Source of the DNA: Paracoccus sp. DMF-8
GTDB lineage: Bacteria > Pseudomonadota > Alphaproteobacteria > Rhodobacterales > Rhodobacteraceae
DNA length: 64,000 nucleotides
Direction of reading: 5' to 3'
NCBI RefSeq assembly: GCF_029309835.1
Contig: NZ_JARJHL010000014.1
Coordinates: forward strand, 124,001 to 188,000
The translations under genes were made by a program, and so were the position numbers. Below are positions 1 through 10,367 of this stretch, piece after piece. Below the pieces are notes generated by a model. The model saw only the letters and a list, made by a program, of their open reading frames with translations, made no database searches and was not told the DNA's origin. The stretch's first letter is position 1. Each line of letters begins with the position of its first letter.

Positions 1-525
1 CTGTGCCAGACGCTTGCGGATCTGGGCAAACAGCGCCTCTTCCTCCTCGCTGGTGGGGGTGGCGATCAGGTCGGTTTCGCCCGCCTCGACCCGTGCGCCC
101 ATCAGGACATACATGGTCGCATCGCCGCCATCGTCCAGGATCATGTTGGCGTGGCCGGGGCGGCCATCTTCGGCGAACTGGAAAATCTGGTCGGTATAGG
201 ACCAGTATTCTTCCAGCGTTTCGCCCTTGATCGCAAAGACCGGCACGCCCGTCGCGGCAATCGCCGCCGCCGCATGATCCTGCGTCGAATAGATGTTGCA
301 CGATGCCCAACGCACATCGGCGCCAAGCGCGGTCAGGGTTTCGATCAGCACGGCGGTCTGCACGGTCATGTGCAGGCTGCCCGCGATCCGCGCGCCCGAA
401 AGCGGCCGGGCCTGATCGTATTCGGCACGCAAGGCCATCAGGCCCGGCATTTCCGTTTCCGCGATGTCAAGTTCCTTGCGGCCGAAATCGGCCAGTGAAA
501 TGTCACGGATGATATGGTCGGTCAT
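1..525 (-). CDS. ahcY: Adenosylhomocysteinase, N-terminal part (gene runs off left edge)
   Basis: Cytosolic NAD-dependent enzyme that hydrolyses S-adenosylhomocysteine to adenosine and homocysteine, relieving inhibition of methyltransferases. Only the first 175 codons are in the window. The translation starts [10 protein letters not shown] and shows family landmarks of the substrate domain: SLHMTVQTA at residues 50-58, NIYSTQD at 77-83 and DDGGDAT at 129-135. The ATG lies at 525-523 and the frame is open to the edge. It is divergent from glk, with about 280 bases between them. Identification is secure; the NAD-binding half cannot be seen here. Confidence 0.96.
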   Translation of the reverse strand, partial: MTDHIIRDISLADFGRKELDIAETEMPGLMALRAEYDQARPLSGARIAGSLHMTVQTAVLIETLTALGADVRWASCNIYSTQDHAAAAIAATGVPVFAIKGETLEEYWSYTDQIFQFAEDGRPGHANMILDDGGDATMYVLMGARVEAGETDLIATPTSEEEEALFAQIRKRLAQ

Positions 526-568
526 GTGTCGCGCGCGCCCCAGGCTGTCAGAAAATCCTGCGCGCGCC

Positions 569-598
569 TTATCATCGGGCGGCCGCGGATACAATCAA
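569..598 (-). promoter_or_regulatory. Candidate ahcY promoter
   Basis: On the minus strand a TTGATT hexamer (598-593) is followed after 18 bases by TGATAA (574-569), about 45 bases before the ahcY start. This resembles a sigma-70 type -35/-10 pair. It was found by eye only, and high-GC alphaproteobacterial promoters are weakly conserved, so this is tentative. I looked for an SAH or SAM riboswitch in this leader and did not recognise one. Confidence 0.3.
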
Positions 599-802
599 GC
601 GCGGCCTTCCGGGCAGGGGCGGTTTGCGGGGCGAAACCGACGGGCCCGCAGGGATGCGGCCTTGTCGGGCGGTTCCGGTGGGAGGTGTCGGGGCGGGACG
701 TGTCGGGGTTGGGCTTGAAGGGGTGGGGGCATGCGTGATGAAATCGCGCTCGCTCTGGGCGTGGTCATGTTCTAAACCCGCCCGCGTAAGGTGGAGGAAA
801 TC

Positions 803-1726
803 ATGGCGATCCTGTTGTCCGATGTTGGCGGCACCAATGCGCGCCTGGCGCTGTCACGATCCGGCAGCATCGACGCGGCGACGGTCTCGCGCTATCGGGG
901 TGATGATTTCGCCAGCTATGATGACGTGATCCGGCGCTATCTGGACGAACAGGGCAGCCCCCGGATCGAGGCGGTCTGCATCGCGGTCGCGGGGCCGGTG
1001 GCCAGCGGGGCCGCGCAACTGACCAACCGGGACTGGGATTTTTCCGAAGACCGGCTGATCGCGCTGACCGGCGCGGGCCGCGCGCTGATCATCAACGATC
1101 TGGTCGCGCTTGGCCATGCGATGGCCGGGCCGCAGGGCCGGGCGACCGAATTGCTGCGCGACACTTCGGGGCTGCGGGCGCGCAACGGGCAGTCGGTGGT
1201 GGTCAATGCCGGGACCGGCTTCAACATCTGCGTCGTCTGCCAGCCGCGTCAGGGCCGCGCCGTCTGCATGGAATCGGAAGAGGGCCATACCCGGCTGCCC
1301 GAACCGGTGTTGCGGATGCTGAAACAGGCGATGGGCGACGATATCGCGGATTTTTCCTCGCTTGAGGAACTGTTTGCGGGCCGTGGCCTTGCCCGGCTGC
1401 ATGGCCGCCTGTCGGGCCATCCCGTCGCCCGCGCCGAAGACGTGACCACCGCCGCCGCCGAAGGTGACGCCCGTGCCGGCGCGACGCTGGACCTGTATAC
1501 CGCCATGCTGGGGCTGGCCTGCCGCGAGTTCGCCCTGCGCTATCTGCCGCTGGACGGCATGTATCTGGCGGGCAGCGTGGCGCGCACCGCCGCCGCGCGG
1601 TTCGATCTGTTCGAGCGCAATCTGCTGGCCGATGGGCTGATGCGCGACATTCCGCAGGCGGTGCCGGTGCGGGTGATCCGTGACGATATGGCCGCACTTC
1701 ATGGCTGTCTTGCCGCAATCCTCTGA
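803..1726 (+). CDS. glk: Glucokinase
   Basis: ATP-dependent phosphorylation of glucose to glucose 6-phosphate in the cytosol, feeding the Entner-Doudoroff or pentose phosphate routes. The 307-residue protein belongs to the bacterial Glk family (about 320 residues). It starts with the phosphate-binding motif DVGGTNARL and has IINDL (Asn-Asp sugar contacts), a second glycine loop NAGTGFN, and EEGH where Escherichia coli Glk has EGGH, so the glutamate and histidine contacts are kept. The ATG at 803 is chosen because GGAGGA lies 7 bases upstream; an in-frame GTG at 791 would sit on top of that ribosome site. Confidence 0.9.
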   Translation: MAILLSDVGGTNARLALSRSGSIDAATVSRYRGDDFASYDDVIRRYLDEQGSPRIEAVCIAVAGPVASGAAQLTNRDWDFSEDRLIALTGAGRALIINDLVALGHAMAGPQGRATELLRDTSGLRARNGQSVVVNAGTGFNICVVCQPRQGRAVCMESEEGHTRLPEPVLRMLKQAMGDDIADFSSLEELFAGRGLARLHGRLSGHPVARAEDVTTAAAEGDARAGATLDLYTAMLGLACREFALRYLPLDGMYLAGSVARTAAARFDLFERNLLADGLMRDIPQAVPVRVIRDDMAALHGCLAAIL

Positions 1727-1855
1727 GAATTGCGCCCTGCGCACGCCTGCGGGTTGGAATCCTGACCTGACTTGTGCAAAATCGCCCCAAAACCTCTGGG
1801 CCGTCGCGGCGCGGACAGGGCAGCAGCAGGACAGCAGGCAAGGCAGGGCGGGGCG

Positions 1856-3760
1856 ATGAAGCGCGTAGTGGCGACAGGGGCGACAGGGGCCCTGATGATG
1901 GGGGCCGTTCTGGTCGGGTCCGGGCTGGTCGGATCGGGTCCGGGCAAGGGTGGCGCCGCGCTGGCGCAATCCTCGTCGCCCTTTTCCGGGATCTCGGGCT
2001 GGTTCGACGGGGAACCGGGATCCCCGCTGGAGCTGAAATTCGACATTGAGGGCGATGACGGTTCGCTGGAACGCAGCATCCGCGCGGCCTCGCTGGTGCA
2101 GGGCGCCCGTGCCGAAGGCCGCATCACCGCGCAGGATATTCTGGCCGCCGCCCGTGGCGATTATGCGCGTATTCTGGGAACGCTTTACGATTCAGGCTAT
2201 TACGACGCGGTCATCAATATCACGCTGGACGGGATCGAGGCCGCGCAGATCGCGCCGCTGGACGCGCCCGGCGCGGTGCAAAGCGTCACCATCGCGGTGC
2301 AGCCGGGGCCGCAGTTCCGGTTCAGCCGCGCCGATATCGCGCCGGTCGCGCCGGGGACCGAACTGCCTTCGGACTATCGGCAGGGCGAACCGGCGGGGAC
2401 CGGCGTGATGAAAAGCGCGGCCGTCGCGGGCGTCGATGGCTGGCGCAACGTCGGCCATGCCAAGGCGGATGTCGCCTCGACCGATATCATCGCCGACCAC
2501 CGTTCGGATACGGTGGACAGCCGCGTCGTGCTGGCGCCCGGCCCGGCGCTGACCTTTGGCCAGTTGACCATTCGCGGCTATGAACGCATGGACCCGCGCC
2601 GGTTGCGCAAGATGGCGGGCTTCCCCGAAGGTGAGCGTTTCGACCCCGAAAAGATCGAGGACATGCGCAAGCGCCTGCGCCGTTCCGGGGTGTTTTCGGC
2701 CATCACCATCACCGAAACCGATGGTGTCGGCCCCGGCAATACGCAGGATGTCGATCTGCTGGTGATCGAACAGAAAACCCGGCGCATCGGCGGCGGGTTC
2801 GAACTGTCGAACGAAAACGGTCTGGCGCTGACCGGCTACTGGATGCACCGCAACCTGCTGGGCGGCGGCGAAAGACTGCGCTTTGACGCGGCGATCTCCG
2901 ATATCGGGGCCGAGACCTCGGGCGAGGATTACAGCGCGGGCGTGCGTCTGGACCGCCCGGCGACCCTGCATCCCGATGTCACCGGCTATCTGCTGTTTCA
3001 GGTCGCGCGCACCCGCGACGAGGATTACGATCTGGACAGCGCGACCGTCGGTCTGGGCTTCACCTATCTGCCAAGCGACTGGCTGACCGCCGATATCGCC
3101 CTGCTTTACAATGCGCAGCGCGTGAATGACGAAGGCGAGAAAACGGATTTCCGCTTTGTTTCCCTGCCCATGTCGGTCACCTGGGACCGCCGCGATGACC
3201 AGACCGATCCGACGCGGGGCTATTGGCTGAGCGGCAATCTGACGCCGTTTCTGGGCATGGACGATACCGACAGCGGCGCGCGCGTTCTGGGCGAGGGGCG
3301 GGCCTATTTCACCCCCGGCACCGAAGGGCGGCTGACCTTTGCGGGCCGGGCGCGGCTTGGCACGATCCTTGGCGCCGATCTGGCGCAGACGCCCCGCGAT
3401 TACCTGTTTTATTCGGGCGGCGGCGGCTCTGTCCGGGGGCAGCCCTATGAATCACTGGGGGTCGAGGTCATCCGTGGCCCCGAGGGTCTGATCAAGACCG
3501 GCGGCATGAGCGTCGCCAACATGTCCGCCGAGGTGCGCTATCAACTGCGCGAAAAGATCGGTCTGGCGGTCTTTGCCGATTGGGGGCAGGTCTGGGCCGA
3601 AGACGGCTTTGGCGGCGACAGCGGATCGCATTCGGGCGCAGGCATCGGCGTGCGCTACAAGACGCCGATCGGCCCCTTGCGGTTCGATCTGGCCGGGCCG
3701 ACCAGCGGCGACACCGGCAGCGGCGTTCAGGCCTATCTGGGACTGGGGCAGGCATTCTGA
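1856..3760 (+). CDS. tamA: Outer-membrane assembly protein TamA (BamA/Omp85 superfamily)
   Basis: Outer-membrane beta-barrel of the translocation and assembly module, working with TamB in outer-membrane protein insertion and envelope lipid homeostasis. The 634-residue product begins with a Met-Lys-Arg signal peptide ending near ALAQ. POTRA-like repeats follow (about residues 60-300), then a surface-antigen barrel. The signature VRG of the lid-locking loop is present in GGSVRGQPYE. The last residues end in Phe, as is usual for outer-membrane barrels. The ATG at 1856 gives a proper signal peptide; a longer in-frame GTG start at 1772 does not. The stop overlaps the tamB start (TGATG), so the two are translationally coupled. 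Confidence 0.9.
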   Translation: MKRVVATGATGALMMGAVLVGSGLVGSGPGKGGAALAQSSSPFSGISGWFDGEPGSPLELKFDIEGDDGSLERSIRAASLVQGARAEGRITAQDILAAARGDYARILGTLYDSGYYDAVINITLDGIEAAQIAPLDAPGAVQSVTIAVQPGPQFRFSRADIAPVAPGTELPSDYRQGEPAGTGVMKSAAVAGVDGWRNVGHAKADVASTDIIADHRSDTVDSRVVLAPGPALTFGQLTIRGYERMDPRRLRKMAGFPEGERFDPEKIEDMRKRLRRSGVFSAITITETDGVGPGNTQDVDLLVIEQKTRRIGGGFELSNENGLALTGYWMHRNLLGGGERLRFDAAISDIGAETSGEDYSAGVRLDRPATLHPDVTGYLLFQVARTRDEDYDLDSATVGLGFTYLPSDWLTADIALLYNAQRVNDEGEKTDFRFVSLPMSVTWDRRDDQTDPTRGYWLSGNLTPFLGMDDTDSGARVLGEGRAYFTPGTEGRLTFAGRARLGTILGADLAQTPRDYLFYSGGGGSVRGQPYESLGVEVIRGPEGLIKTGGMSVANMSAEVRYQLREKIGLAVFADWGQVWAEDGFGGDSGSHSGAGIGVRYKTPIGPLRFDLAGPTSGDTGSGVQAYLGLGQAF

Positions 3761-6700
3761 TGGCACGTTTTCTGACATCCTTCCGGGCGCTGACATGGCT
3801 GGTCCTTGCGGCGGTCCTGACGCTTGCCGCGCCGGTTCAGGCCCAGCAGACCGTTGCCGAAATCGCCGAAGAAACCCAGGGTGACGATCAGGGTTTCATC
3901 ACGCGGCTGCTTCAGGAAAAACTGTCTGGCGCCGGGCGTCAGGTCCATATTTCGGGCTTTCAGGGGGCGCTGTCATCGCGCGCGACCTTTCGCGAACTGA
4001 CCATTTCCGACGATGACGGCACATGGATCACCCTGCAGAACGGCGCGATCCAGTGGACCCGTTCGGCGCTGTTCCTGCGGCGGGTGGAGATTCAGGAACT
4101 CTCGGCGGAAACCGTGATCCTGCCGCGTCTGCCGGGTGGGGGCGATGCATCGGCACAATCGGCCGAAATCCCCGAATTCTCGCTGCCGGTCCTGCCGGTG
4201 GGCATCAATATCGACAAGATCGCCATCGGCCGGCTGGAGTTGGGAGAGCCGGTGATCGGCCTTGCCGCCGTGGCATCGGTGTCCGGCTCGATGAAGCTGG
4301 CCGGGGGCGAGGGGCAGGCCGACCTGACCATCAACCGGCTGGACGGGCCGCGCGGCGTCTTTGACCTTGGCGCATCTTTTTCCAATGAAACCCGCGTTCT
4401 GGACCTGAATCTTGATCTGGATGAGGATGCGGACGGTATTTTCGCCAATCTGGTCGGCATCGAAGGGCGCCCGGCCGTCAAGGCGGAAATCAAGGGGCAG
4501 GGGCCGCTCAGCCAGTTCGCCGCCGATCTGCGCATGGCGACCGACGGACAGGACCGGGTGACCGGCCGCGTTGCGCTGAACGCCGCCGAACAGGACGGCC
4601 AGCCCGGCACCAGTTTCCGCGTCGAGATGAGCGGCGATATTGCCGCCCTTGTCCCCGCAGAACACAAGGATTTCTTTGGCGCCAGTTCTCAGCTTCTGGC
4701 CGAGGGCTGGCGGGGCCAAAGCGGCAAGCTGAACATCCCCGCCCTGATGGTCGATACCGATGCGCTGAACCTGTCCGGCTCGGTCACCACGACGGACAAG
4801 GGCGCCCCGCAAAGCGCCGTCCTGCTGCTGAATCTGGGCGAGGATGCGGATGCGTCGACCGTGCCGGTCCGCCTGCCCTGGGCCGACAAGCCGACGACCG
4901 TGCGGTCGGGCAGCCTGCAACTGTCCTATGACGCGGCGCAGGATTCTGTCTGGACGCTGAGGGGGCGCGTCGGCGATGTCGCCCGCGCCGAAGGCACCCT
5001 GACGGAACTGAAGATCGGCGGCCGTGGTCATGTCGAAATGACCGATGGGGGCCTTGATCTGCTGCGCGGCTGGATCGCCTTTGGCCTGACCGGCATGGCG
5101 CCGACCGATCCGGCGCTGGCGCAGGCCACGGGCGACAATATGAACGGCGGTCTGAATTTCCATTTCCGCCCCGGCAATGCGCTGAACCTGTTCGGCATGA
5201 ACATCAACGGCGCCGATTTCCGGCTGACCGGGGACACCACCGTCAGCGGCCTGTCCTCGGGTCTGGCGCTGTCGGGCGATCTGACGATGTCGCATCGTGA
5301 TCTGGCCCGGTTCTCGGGTCTGGCGGGCCGCGATCTGTCGGGTCAGGCCGAGGCGCGTTTCGACGGCCGCTATGTCCTGCTGAGCAAGGCCTTCGACGTC
5401 GATGCGACGATCAACGGCACCGATATCACCGTCGATCAGGACCATGCCGACCGCCTTCTGGCGGGCAAATCCACCATCGAACTGTCCGCCCGGCGCGATG
5501 AAACCGGCATCAACCTGCGCAAGCTGAACGTCAACGCCCAGAACCTGACCGCCGAGGCGGCGGGCTATCTGAACAGCGACGGTTCGGATGTGAAGGCCGT
5601 GATCGCGATGCCCGACCTGTCGGTCGCGGACCCGGCCATGTCGGGGTCGGTGACGGCGCGGGCGCAGGTCTCGGGGCCGGATGGCGCGCGCAGGCTGGTC
5701 GTCGATGGCGATGCGGTCGATCTGGTGACGGGGATCGCCGAACTGGACGGCGCGCTGGCCGGGGAAAGCCGGTTGAGCGCCGAACTGATCCAGAACGGCG
5801 ACAGCTATGAACTCAGCGGGCTGAAGCTGGACAATCCGCAACTGACCATAGACGGCCAGGGCAGCTTTGCCCAGGGGGCGCTGGATGCGACGGTCGATTT
5901 CGACATGGCCGATCTGGCCGTGTTGCAGCGCGGCTTTTCCGGCGGGCTGAAGGCACAGGCCCGCGCCAGCGAAAAGGACGGCGTGCGCAGCATTTCCGTC
6001 ACCGGCACGGGCACCGATCTGCGGCTTGGTCAGGAAAGCACCGATGGCGCGCTGACCGGCGAAACCCGGCTGAGCCTGCTTGCCGAAGAACAGGGCGGCA
6101 ATGTCACGGTCAAGGAATTCAATCTGGCCAATGACCAGATGCGCGCGCAGGCCTCGGGCGTGGTGGGCAGCGACAGGACCGACCTGCGCGGCGATGTCAG
6201 CATCCGTTCGCTGGCCTCCTTTGGTAAGGGATGGCGTGGCGCGGTCGATGCGCAGGGCAGCTTTGCCGATGACGGTCAGGGCGGGCGGCGGCTGGACGTG
6301 ACCGGCACCGGGCGCGATCTGTCCTTTGGGCAGGCGCAGGTCGATGGCGCGCTGGCCGGCGAAACCCGTCTGCGGTTGAGCGGCACGGAAAGGGGCGGCG
6401 TCTTTGAAATCGACAGCGCCACGGTCGCGAACCCCCGGCTGAACCTTGATGCGACGGGCAAAGTTGGCGGCGGGCAGACCGACCTGACCGCGCGGATGAA
6501 TGCGGCGGATCTGCGTTTTCTGGGCCGGGGCTTTCGCGGCGCGGTCGATGCGACGGCGCAGGTCACCGAAGCCGACGGCGCGCGCAATGTGACGCTGAAC
6601 GGCACGGCGGACGGTCTGGCGGTCGGCGTCGCGCAGGCCGATACGGTTCTGGCCGGGCGGACCACCATCGACGCGGCCGTTAGCCTTGACGCGCAGAACC

Positions 6701-8274
6701 GGCTGACCATTCAGCGCGTCAATGCGGGCAATGGCAATTTCCGCGTCAATGCCGATGGCAACCCGGAACTGATCAATCTGGATGCGCGGCTGAACGATCT
6801 GGGCAGCGTCGTGCCGGGCTTTCCCGGCCCGCTGCAAGTGCGCGGCACGATCGGCCAGCAGCCCCAGAATTTCCAGATGGATCTGGATGTGACCGCGCCG
6901 GGCAACCTGCGTTCAACCATCGAGGGCACGGTCGCGCGCGATTTCGCGACCGCAAATCTGGGCATACGCGGCAATGCCGACGCGGCCGTCGCCAACCCCT
7001 TCCTGCGCACGCGCAGCGTCGAAGGGCCGGTGACGTTCGACCTGCGTGTGAACGGGCGCCCCTCGATCGAGGCGCTGACCGGGCAGTTGCGGCTCAGCAA
7101 TGCCCGTCTGGCCGAACCGCGCCTTGGCCTCAGCGTCGAAAGCCTGAATGCCAGCGCCGATTTCGCGGGCGGCCGGGTGCAGGTGGATGTGCAGGGGCAG
7201 CTGGAATCGGGCGGGACGCTTTCCGTCTCGGGTCCGATTGCGCTGACCGGCGACCGCGCGATGAACCTGACCGGCAACCTGCGTCGTGTCGTGCTGCGCG
7301 ACCCGGATCTTTACGAGGTGCTGGTCGACGGTCAGGTTTCGGTCACGGGATCGGCGGCCCAGGGCCCGCTGGTCGCTGGCCGCATCGACGTGCGCGAGGC
7401 CGAATTGCGCATCCCCTCGACCGGGTTCGGGGGGGCGGCCTCGATCCCCGAAATCAAGCATCTTTATGACCGCCCGCCGGTCCGCGCGACCCGCGCCAAG
7501 GCCGGGCTGTCGGAATTTCCCAGTCAGGATTCGCGCTTTGCGGGCATGAACAGCCCGCCCGCGACGCCCCCCGCCAACCCGGCGCGGTTCGACCTGACCA
7601 TTTCGGCGCCGCGTCAGGTCTTTGTCCGCGGGCGCGGGGTCGATGCGGAACTGGGCGGGGAAATCCATGTCGGCGGCAATGCCCGCCAGCCGATCCCCGT
7701 CGGCCAGCTTGAACTGATCCGGGGCCGCGTCGATCTGCTGGGCAAGCGGTTCGACCTGACCGAGGGGCTGATCGAGATGCAGGGCAGCCTGATCCCGGTC
7801 ATCCGTCTGGTCGCCCAGACCAGTCAGGACGGCATCACCACCCGCATCATCATCGACGGCGAGGCGCAGGACCCGGAAATCCATTTCGAATCCGACCCCG
7901 GCATGCCCGAGGAAGAAGTCCTGTCCCATCTGCTGTTCGGTCGCGGTCTGGACACGATCAGCCCGCTGCAGGCCGCGCAACTGGCCAATGCCATCGCCGT
8001 TCTGGCCGGGCGCGGCGGCGAGGGCATCGTCGGCAGGCTGCGTTCCGCCACGGGTCTGGACGATCTGGATCTGGCCACGGATGACGAAGGCAATGTGTCC
8101 GTCCGGGCCGGGAAATACCTGTCCAAGAACCTCTATACCGATGTGCAGGTGGGCGGCGACGGCACCACGCGGCTGAACCTGAACCTGGACATTTCCGACA
8201 CGCTGACGGCGCGCGGATCGGTCGCCTCGGACGGGAAAAGCACCATCGGCATCTATTACGAACGCGATTACTGA
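3760..8274 (+). CDS. tamB: Translocation and assembly module protein TamB
   Basis: Inner-membrane-anchored, periplasm-spanning partner of TamA. TamB/AsmA-type proteins form a long hydrophobic groove thought to carry lipids or nascent outer-membrane proteins between membranes. The 1504-residue product has an N-terminal hydrophobic anchor (about residues 10-28) and a very long beta-rich body of repeated Gly-Asp-Leu-Thr-rich units. The C-terminal DUF490/TamB domain (about 1180-1504) contains GRVDLLGKRFDLTEG and ends in YERDY. The chosen ATG at 3760 overlaps the tamA stop by one base; the frame is also open further upstream inside tamA, but that extension has no signal anchor. A clear terminator follows at 8300. 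Confidence 0.92.
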   Translation: MARFLTSFRALTWLVLAAVLTLAAPVQAQQTVAEIAEETQGDDQGFITRLLQEKLSGAGRQVHISGFQGALSSRATFRELTISDDDGTWITLQNGAIQWTRSALFLRRVEIQELSAETVILPRLPGGGDASAQSAEIPEFSLPVLPVGINIDKIAIGRLELGEPVIGLAAVASVSGSMKLAGGEGQADLTINRLDGPRGVFDLGASFSNETRVLDLNLDLDEDADGIFANLVGIEGRPAVKAEIKGQGPLSQFAADLRMATDGQDRVTGRVALNAAEQDGQPGTSFRVEMSGDIAALVPAEHKDFFGASSQLLAEGWRGQSGKLNIPALMVDTDALNLSGSVTTTDKGAPQSAVLLLNLGEDADASTVPVRLPWADKPTTVRSGSLQLSYDAAQDSVWTLRGRVGDVARAEGTLTELKIGGRGHVEMTDGGLDLLRGWIAFGLTGMAPTDPALAQATGDNMNGGLNFHFRPGNALNLFGMNINGADFRLTGDTTVSGLSSGLALSGDLTMSHRDLARFSGLAGRDLSGQAEARFDGRYVLLSKAFDVDATINGTDITVDQDHADRLLAGKSTIELSARRDETGINLRKLNVNAQNLTAEAAGYLNSDGSDVKAVIAMPDLSVADPAMSGSVTARAQVSGPDGARRLVVDGDAVDLVTGIAELDGALAGESRLSAELIQNGDSYELSGLKLDNPQLTIDGQGSFAQGALDATVDFDMADLAVLQRGFSGGLKAQARASEKDGVRSISVTGTGTDLRLGQESTDGALTGETRLSLLAEEQGGNVTVKEFNLANDQMRAQASGVVGSDRTDLRGDVSIRSLASFGKGWRGAVDAQGSFADDGQGGRRLDVTGTGRDLSFGQAQVDGALAGETRLRLSGTERGGVFEIDSATVANPRLNLDATGKVGGGQTDLTARMNAADLRFLGRGFRGAVDATAQVTEADGARNVTLNGTADGLAVGVAQADTVLAGRTTIDAAVSLDAQNRLTIQRVNAGNGNFRVNADGNPELINLDARLNDLGSVVPGFPGPLQVRGTIGQQPQNFQMDLDVTAPGNLRSTIEGTVARDFATANLGIRGNADAAVANPFLRTRSVEGPVTFDLRVNGRPSIEALTGQLRLSNARLAEPRLGLSVESLNASADFAGGRVQVDVQGQLESGGTLSVSGPIALTGDRAMNLTGNLRRVVLRDPDLYEVLVDGQVSVTGSAAQGPLVAGRIDVREAELRIPSTGFGGAASIPEIKHLYDRPPVRATRAKAGLSEFPSQDSRFAGMNSPPATPPANPARFDLTISAPRQVFVRGRGVDAELGGEIHVGGNARQPIPVGQLELIRGRVDLLGKRFDLTEGLIEMQGSLIPVIRLVAQTSQDGITTRIIIDGEAQDPEIHFESDPGMPEEEVLSHLLFGRGLDTISPLQAAQLANAIAVLAGRGGEGIVGRLRSATGLDDLDLATDDEGNVSVRAGKYLSKNLYTDVQVGGDGTTRLNLNLDISDTLTARGSVASDGKSTIGIYYERDY

Positions 8275-8299
8275 TCCGCGTCACGGCCGGGGATGCAAT

Positions 8300-8333
8300 A
8301 GCTCCGCCTTTCGCAAGGAAGGCGGGGCTTTTT
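8300..8333 (+). terminator. Rho-independent terminator after tamB
   Basis: An 11-bp stem (8300-8310 with 8319-8329, one G-T wobble) with an 8-base loop is followed by a run of T at 8329-8333. It lies 26 bases after the tamB stop and closes the tamAB operon. Confidence 0.85.
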
Positions 8334-8391
8334 CGATGACCCTAGCCCGTGTCGCCGGGACGGGGGATGCGCGTCCTGTGGGGCGCATGGG

Positions 8392-8420
8392 AAAACGCCG
8401 CCAGTGTCGGGCTGGCGGCG
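8392..8420 (-). terminator. Rho-independent terminator after rppH
   Basis: A perfect 9-bp stem, CGCCGCCAG at 8396-8404 with CTGGCGGCG at 8412-8420, has AAAA at 8392-8395 on the plus strand, which gives a T-tract on the minus strand. It lies about 35 bases past the rppH stop and faces the tamB terminator across the convergent gap. Confidence 0.75.
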
Positions 8421-8454
8421 GTCAGGTTCCGGCGGCGGTCATATCCCGAAAGGT

Positions 8455-8952
8455 TCAGGCGATCTGATCGCGGAAATCCGCGACGATGTGTTGATAGACA
8501 TCGCGCTTGAAGGGCACGATCTTTTCGATCAGCTCCTCCGACGTGGTCCATTGCCAGCGGTCGAATTCGGGATGGTCGGTGTCGATGCGGATATCGTCGT
8601 CGCTGCCGTCGAAACGCATCAGGAACCAGCGTTGACGCTGGCCGCCATATTTGCCTTTCCAGACCTTGCCGACCAGTTCGGGGGGCAGGTCGTAATACAG
8701 CCATTCCGGGCTTTCGTCGATGATCGTGACCAGATTGGCGGTGACGCCGGTTTCCTCGACCAACTCGCGCAGCGCGGCCTCGCGCGGGGTTTCGCCCTTG
8801 TCGATCCCGCCCTGCGGCATCTGCCATGCCTCGGCGCTGCTGTCGATGCGGTGCCCGGCAAAGATCAGCCCGACCGCATTGACCAGAACGACACCCGCGC
8901 AGGGGCGATAGGGCAGGCCCGCAGGGCCAAGCCGTTCGGTGTCGCGAGTCAT
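8455..8952 (-). CDS. rppH: RNA pyrophosphohydrolase (Nudix)
   Basis: Removes pyrophosphate from the triphosphorylated 5' end of mRNAs and so triggers 5'-dependent decay; cytosolic. The 165-residue protein has a complete Nudix box starting GGIDKGETP and ending [18 protein letters not shown] (about residues 47-69), with the metal-binding REXXEE core seen as RELVEE. The KWxGxKxGGQ-type segment ([11 protein letters not shown]) is typical of RppH/IalA proteins rather than other Nudix enzymes. Its ATG overlaps the ctpA stop by four bases, making it the last gene of the gpmI operon. Confidence 0.93.
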   Translation of the reverse strand: MTRDTERLGPAGLPYRPCAGVVLVNAVGLIFAGHRIDSSAEAWQMPQGGIDKGETPREAALRELVEETGVTANLVTIIDESPEWLYYDLPPELVGKVWKGKYGGQRQRWFLMRFDGSDDDIRIDTDHPEFDRWQWTTSEELIEKIVPFKRDVYQHIVADFRDQIA

Positions 8953-10367
8953 TGCGCCGCAGCCCCGCCTTCTGCATTGCCTTCGCCGGTGACGGCGGGT
9001 TTGGCGGCATCGGGAACGGCACTGGCGCGGTATTCGACGGCCGACAGACCTTTCAGGATATCGACGGCATAGGCCAGCTGATAATCCTCGACCCGCAGCT
9101 TGGCGGTGGCTTCGACCTGCTGGGCCTCTTCCTCCATCTGCTCGCGCTCTTCATCGGAAATCGCGTCATTGCCAAGCGCGCCGCGCAGATCCGCTTCGGA
9201 ATTCAGGAAGCTGGACTGCGTGCGCGGCTGGTCCTCTTCCTCGTCGGTCGGAGCGGGGGTGCGGGGCTGTTCGACGATGATGTCGGGGTTGATGCCAAGC
9301 GCTTGGATCGACCGGCCCGAGGGCGTGTAATAACGCGCCGTGGTCAGGCGGATGGCGCTGTCGCTGGTCACCGGCATCACCGTCTGGACCGAGCCTTTGC
9401 CAAAGGATTTCGTCCCCACGACAATCGCGCGGCGATGGTCCTGCAACGCGCCGGTGACGATTTCCGAGGCGCTGGCTGAACCGCCATTGATCAGCACGAC
9501 GATGGGCTTGCCCTCGGCCAGATCGCCCTGTTTGGCATTCCAGCGTTCGCTTTCCTCGGGTTTGCGGCCACGGGTCGAAACGATCTCTCCCTTGTCGAGG
9601 AAGGCATCCGAAACCTCGATCGCCTGATTCAGCAGCCCGCCGGGGTTGTTGCGCAGGTCCAGAACGATGCCGCGCACCTTGTCCATGCCGCCCGCTTCCT
9701 CGACCGCTTTGGCCAGTTCGGTTTGCAGCGTGGACATGGTTTCGTCGTTGAAGGTCGAAACCCGCAGCACGATGGAATGATCCAAAACGCGGGTGCGCAC
9801 CACGGTCAGCTTGATCGTGTCGCGGGTGATTTTCAGGTCGAAGGGTTCGTTTTCGCCTTCGCGCAGGATGGTGATGGTGATTTCGCTGCCGACCGGACCG
9901 CGCATCTTTTCGACCGACTGGTCCAGCGACAGGCCCATCAGCGATTCGCCGTTCACATGGGTGATGAAATCGCCTGCCTTGACGCCTGCTTCGGCCGCCG
10001 GCGTGTCGTCGATGGGGGAAATCACCTTGACCAGCCCGTCTTCCTGCCCGACCTCGATCCCGAGGCCGCCAAAGGTGCCGCGGGTCTGGGTCTGCATATC
10101 CTCGTATTCCTTGGCGGGCAGGAACGAGGAATGCGGGTCAAGCGAGGTCAGCATGCCGTTGATGGCCGCCTCGATCAGCTTTTTGTCGTCGACCTGTTCG
10201 ACGTAATCGGCGCGCACGCGTTCGAACACATTGCCGAACAGATCAAGCTGTTCATAGACGGATGCGTTCTTGCCCGCCTCTTGTGCGATCAGGGGCGCGG
10301 CAATCTGGGTCGTTGCCAGTGCGCCGGCCAAGGTGCCGATGGCCCCGGCTAGAAGATATTGTTTCAT
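8949..10367 (-). CDS. ctpA: Carboxyl-terminal processing protease (S41 family)
   Basis: Periplasmic serine protease that trims or degrades envelope proteins from the C-terminus, with roles in peptidoglycan hydrolase control. The 472-residue product has an N-terminal signal/anchor ([11 protein letters not shown]), a PDZ domain (about residues 75-155) and the S41 domain with the catalytic serine in [10 protein letters not shown] and the lysine in KSFGKGSVQ. The C-terminal 80 residues are acidic and low in complexity. The ATG at 10367 is preferred over an upstream frame extension because it gives a signal sequence and overlaps the preceding stop as ATGA. It sits directly after an EnvC-like gene, a common pairing in proteobacteria. 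Confidence 0.94.
   Translation of the reverse strand: MKQYLLAGAIGTLAGALATTQIAAPLIAQEAGKNASVYEQLDLFGNVFERVRADYVEQVDDKKLIEAAINGMLTSLDPHSSFLPAKEYEDMQTQTRGTFGGLGIEVGQEDGLVKVISPIDDTPAAEAGVKAGDFITHVNGESLMGLSLDQSVEKMRGPVGSEITITILREGENEPFDLKITRDTIKLTVVRTRVLDHSIVLRVSTFNDETMSTLQTELAKAVEEAGGMDKVRGIVLDLRNNPGGLLNQAIEVSDAFLDKGEIVSTRGRKPEESERWNAKQGDLAEGKPIVVLINGGSASASEIVTGALQDHRRAIVVGTKSFGKGSVQTVMPVTSDSAIRLTTARYYTPSGRSIQALGINPDIIVEQPRTPAPTDEEEDQPRTQSSFLNSEADLRGALGNDAISDEEREQMEEEAQQVEATAKLRVEDYQLAYAVDILKGLSAVEYRASAVPDAAKPAVTGEGNAEGGAAAQ

Noticed and set aside
854..1969. Long minus-strand open frames opposite glk, tamA, tamB, uvrA, nuoD and nuoG
   Set aside because: These are shadows of strongly coded plus-strand genes in high-GC DNA; their products are Arg/Gly/His/Ala-rich without family motifs.
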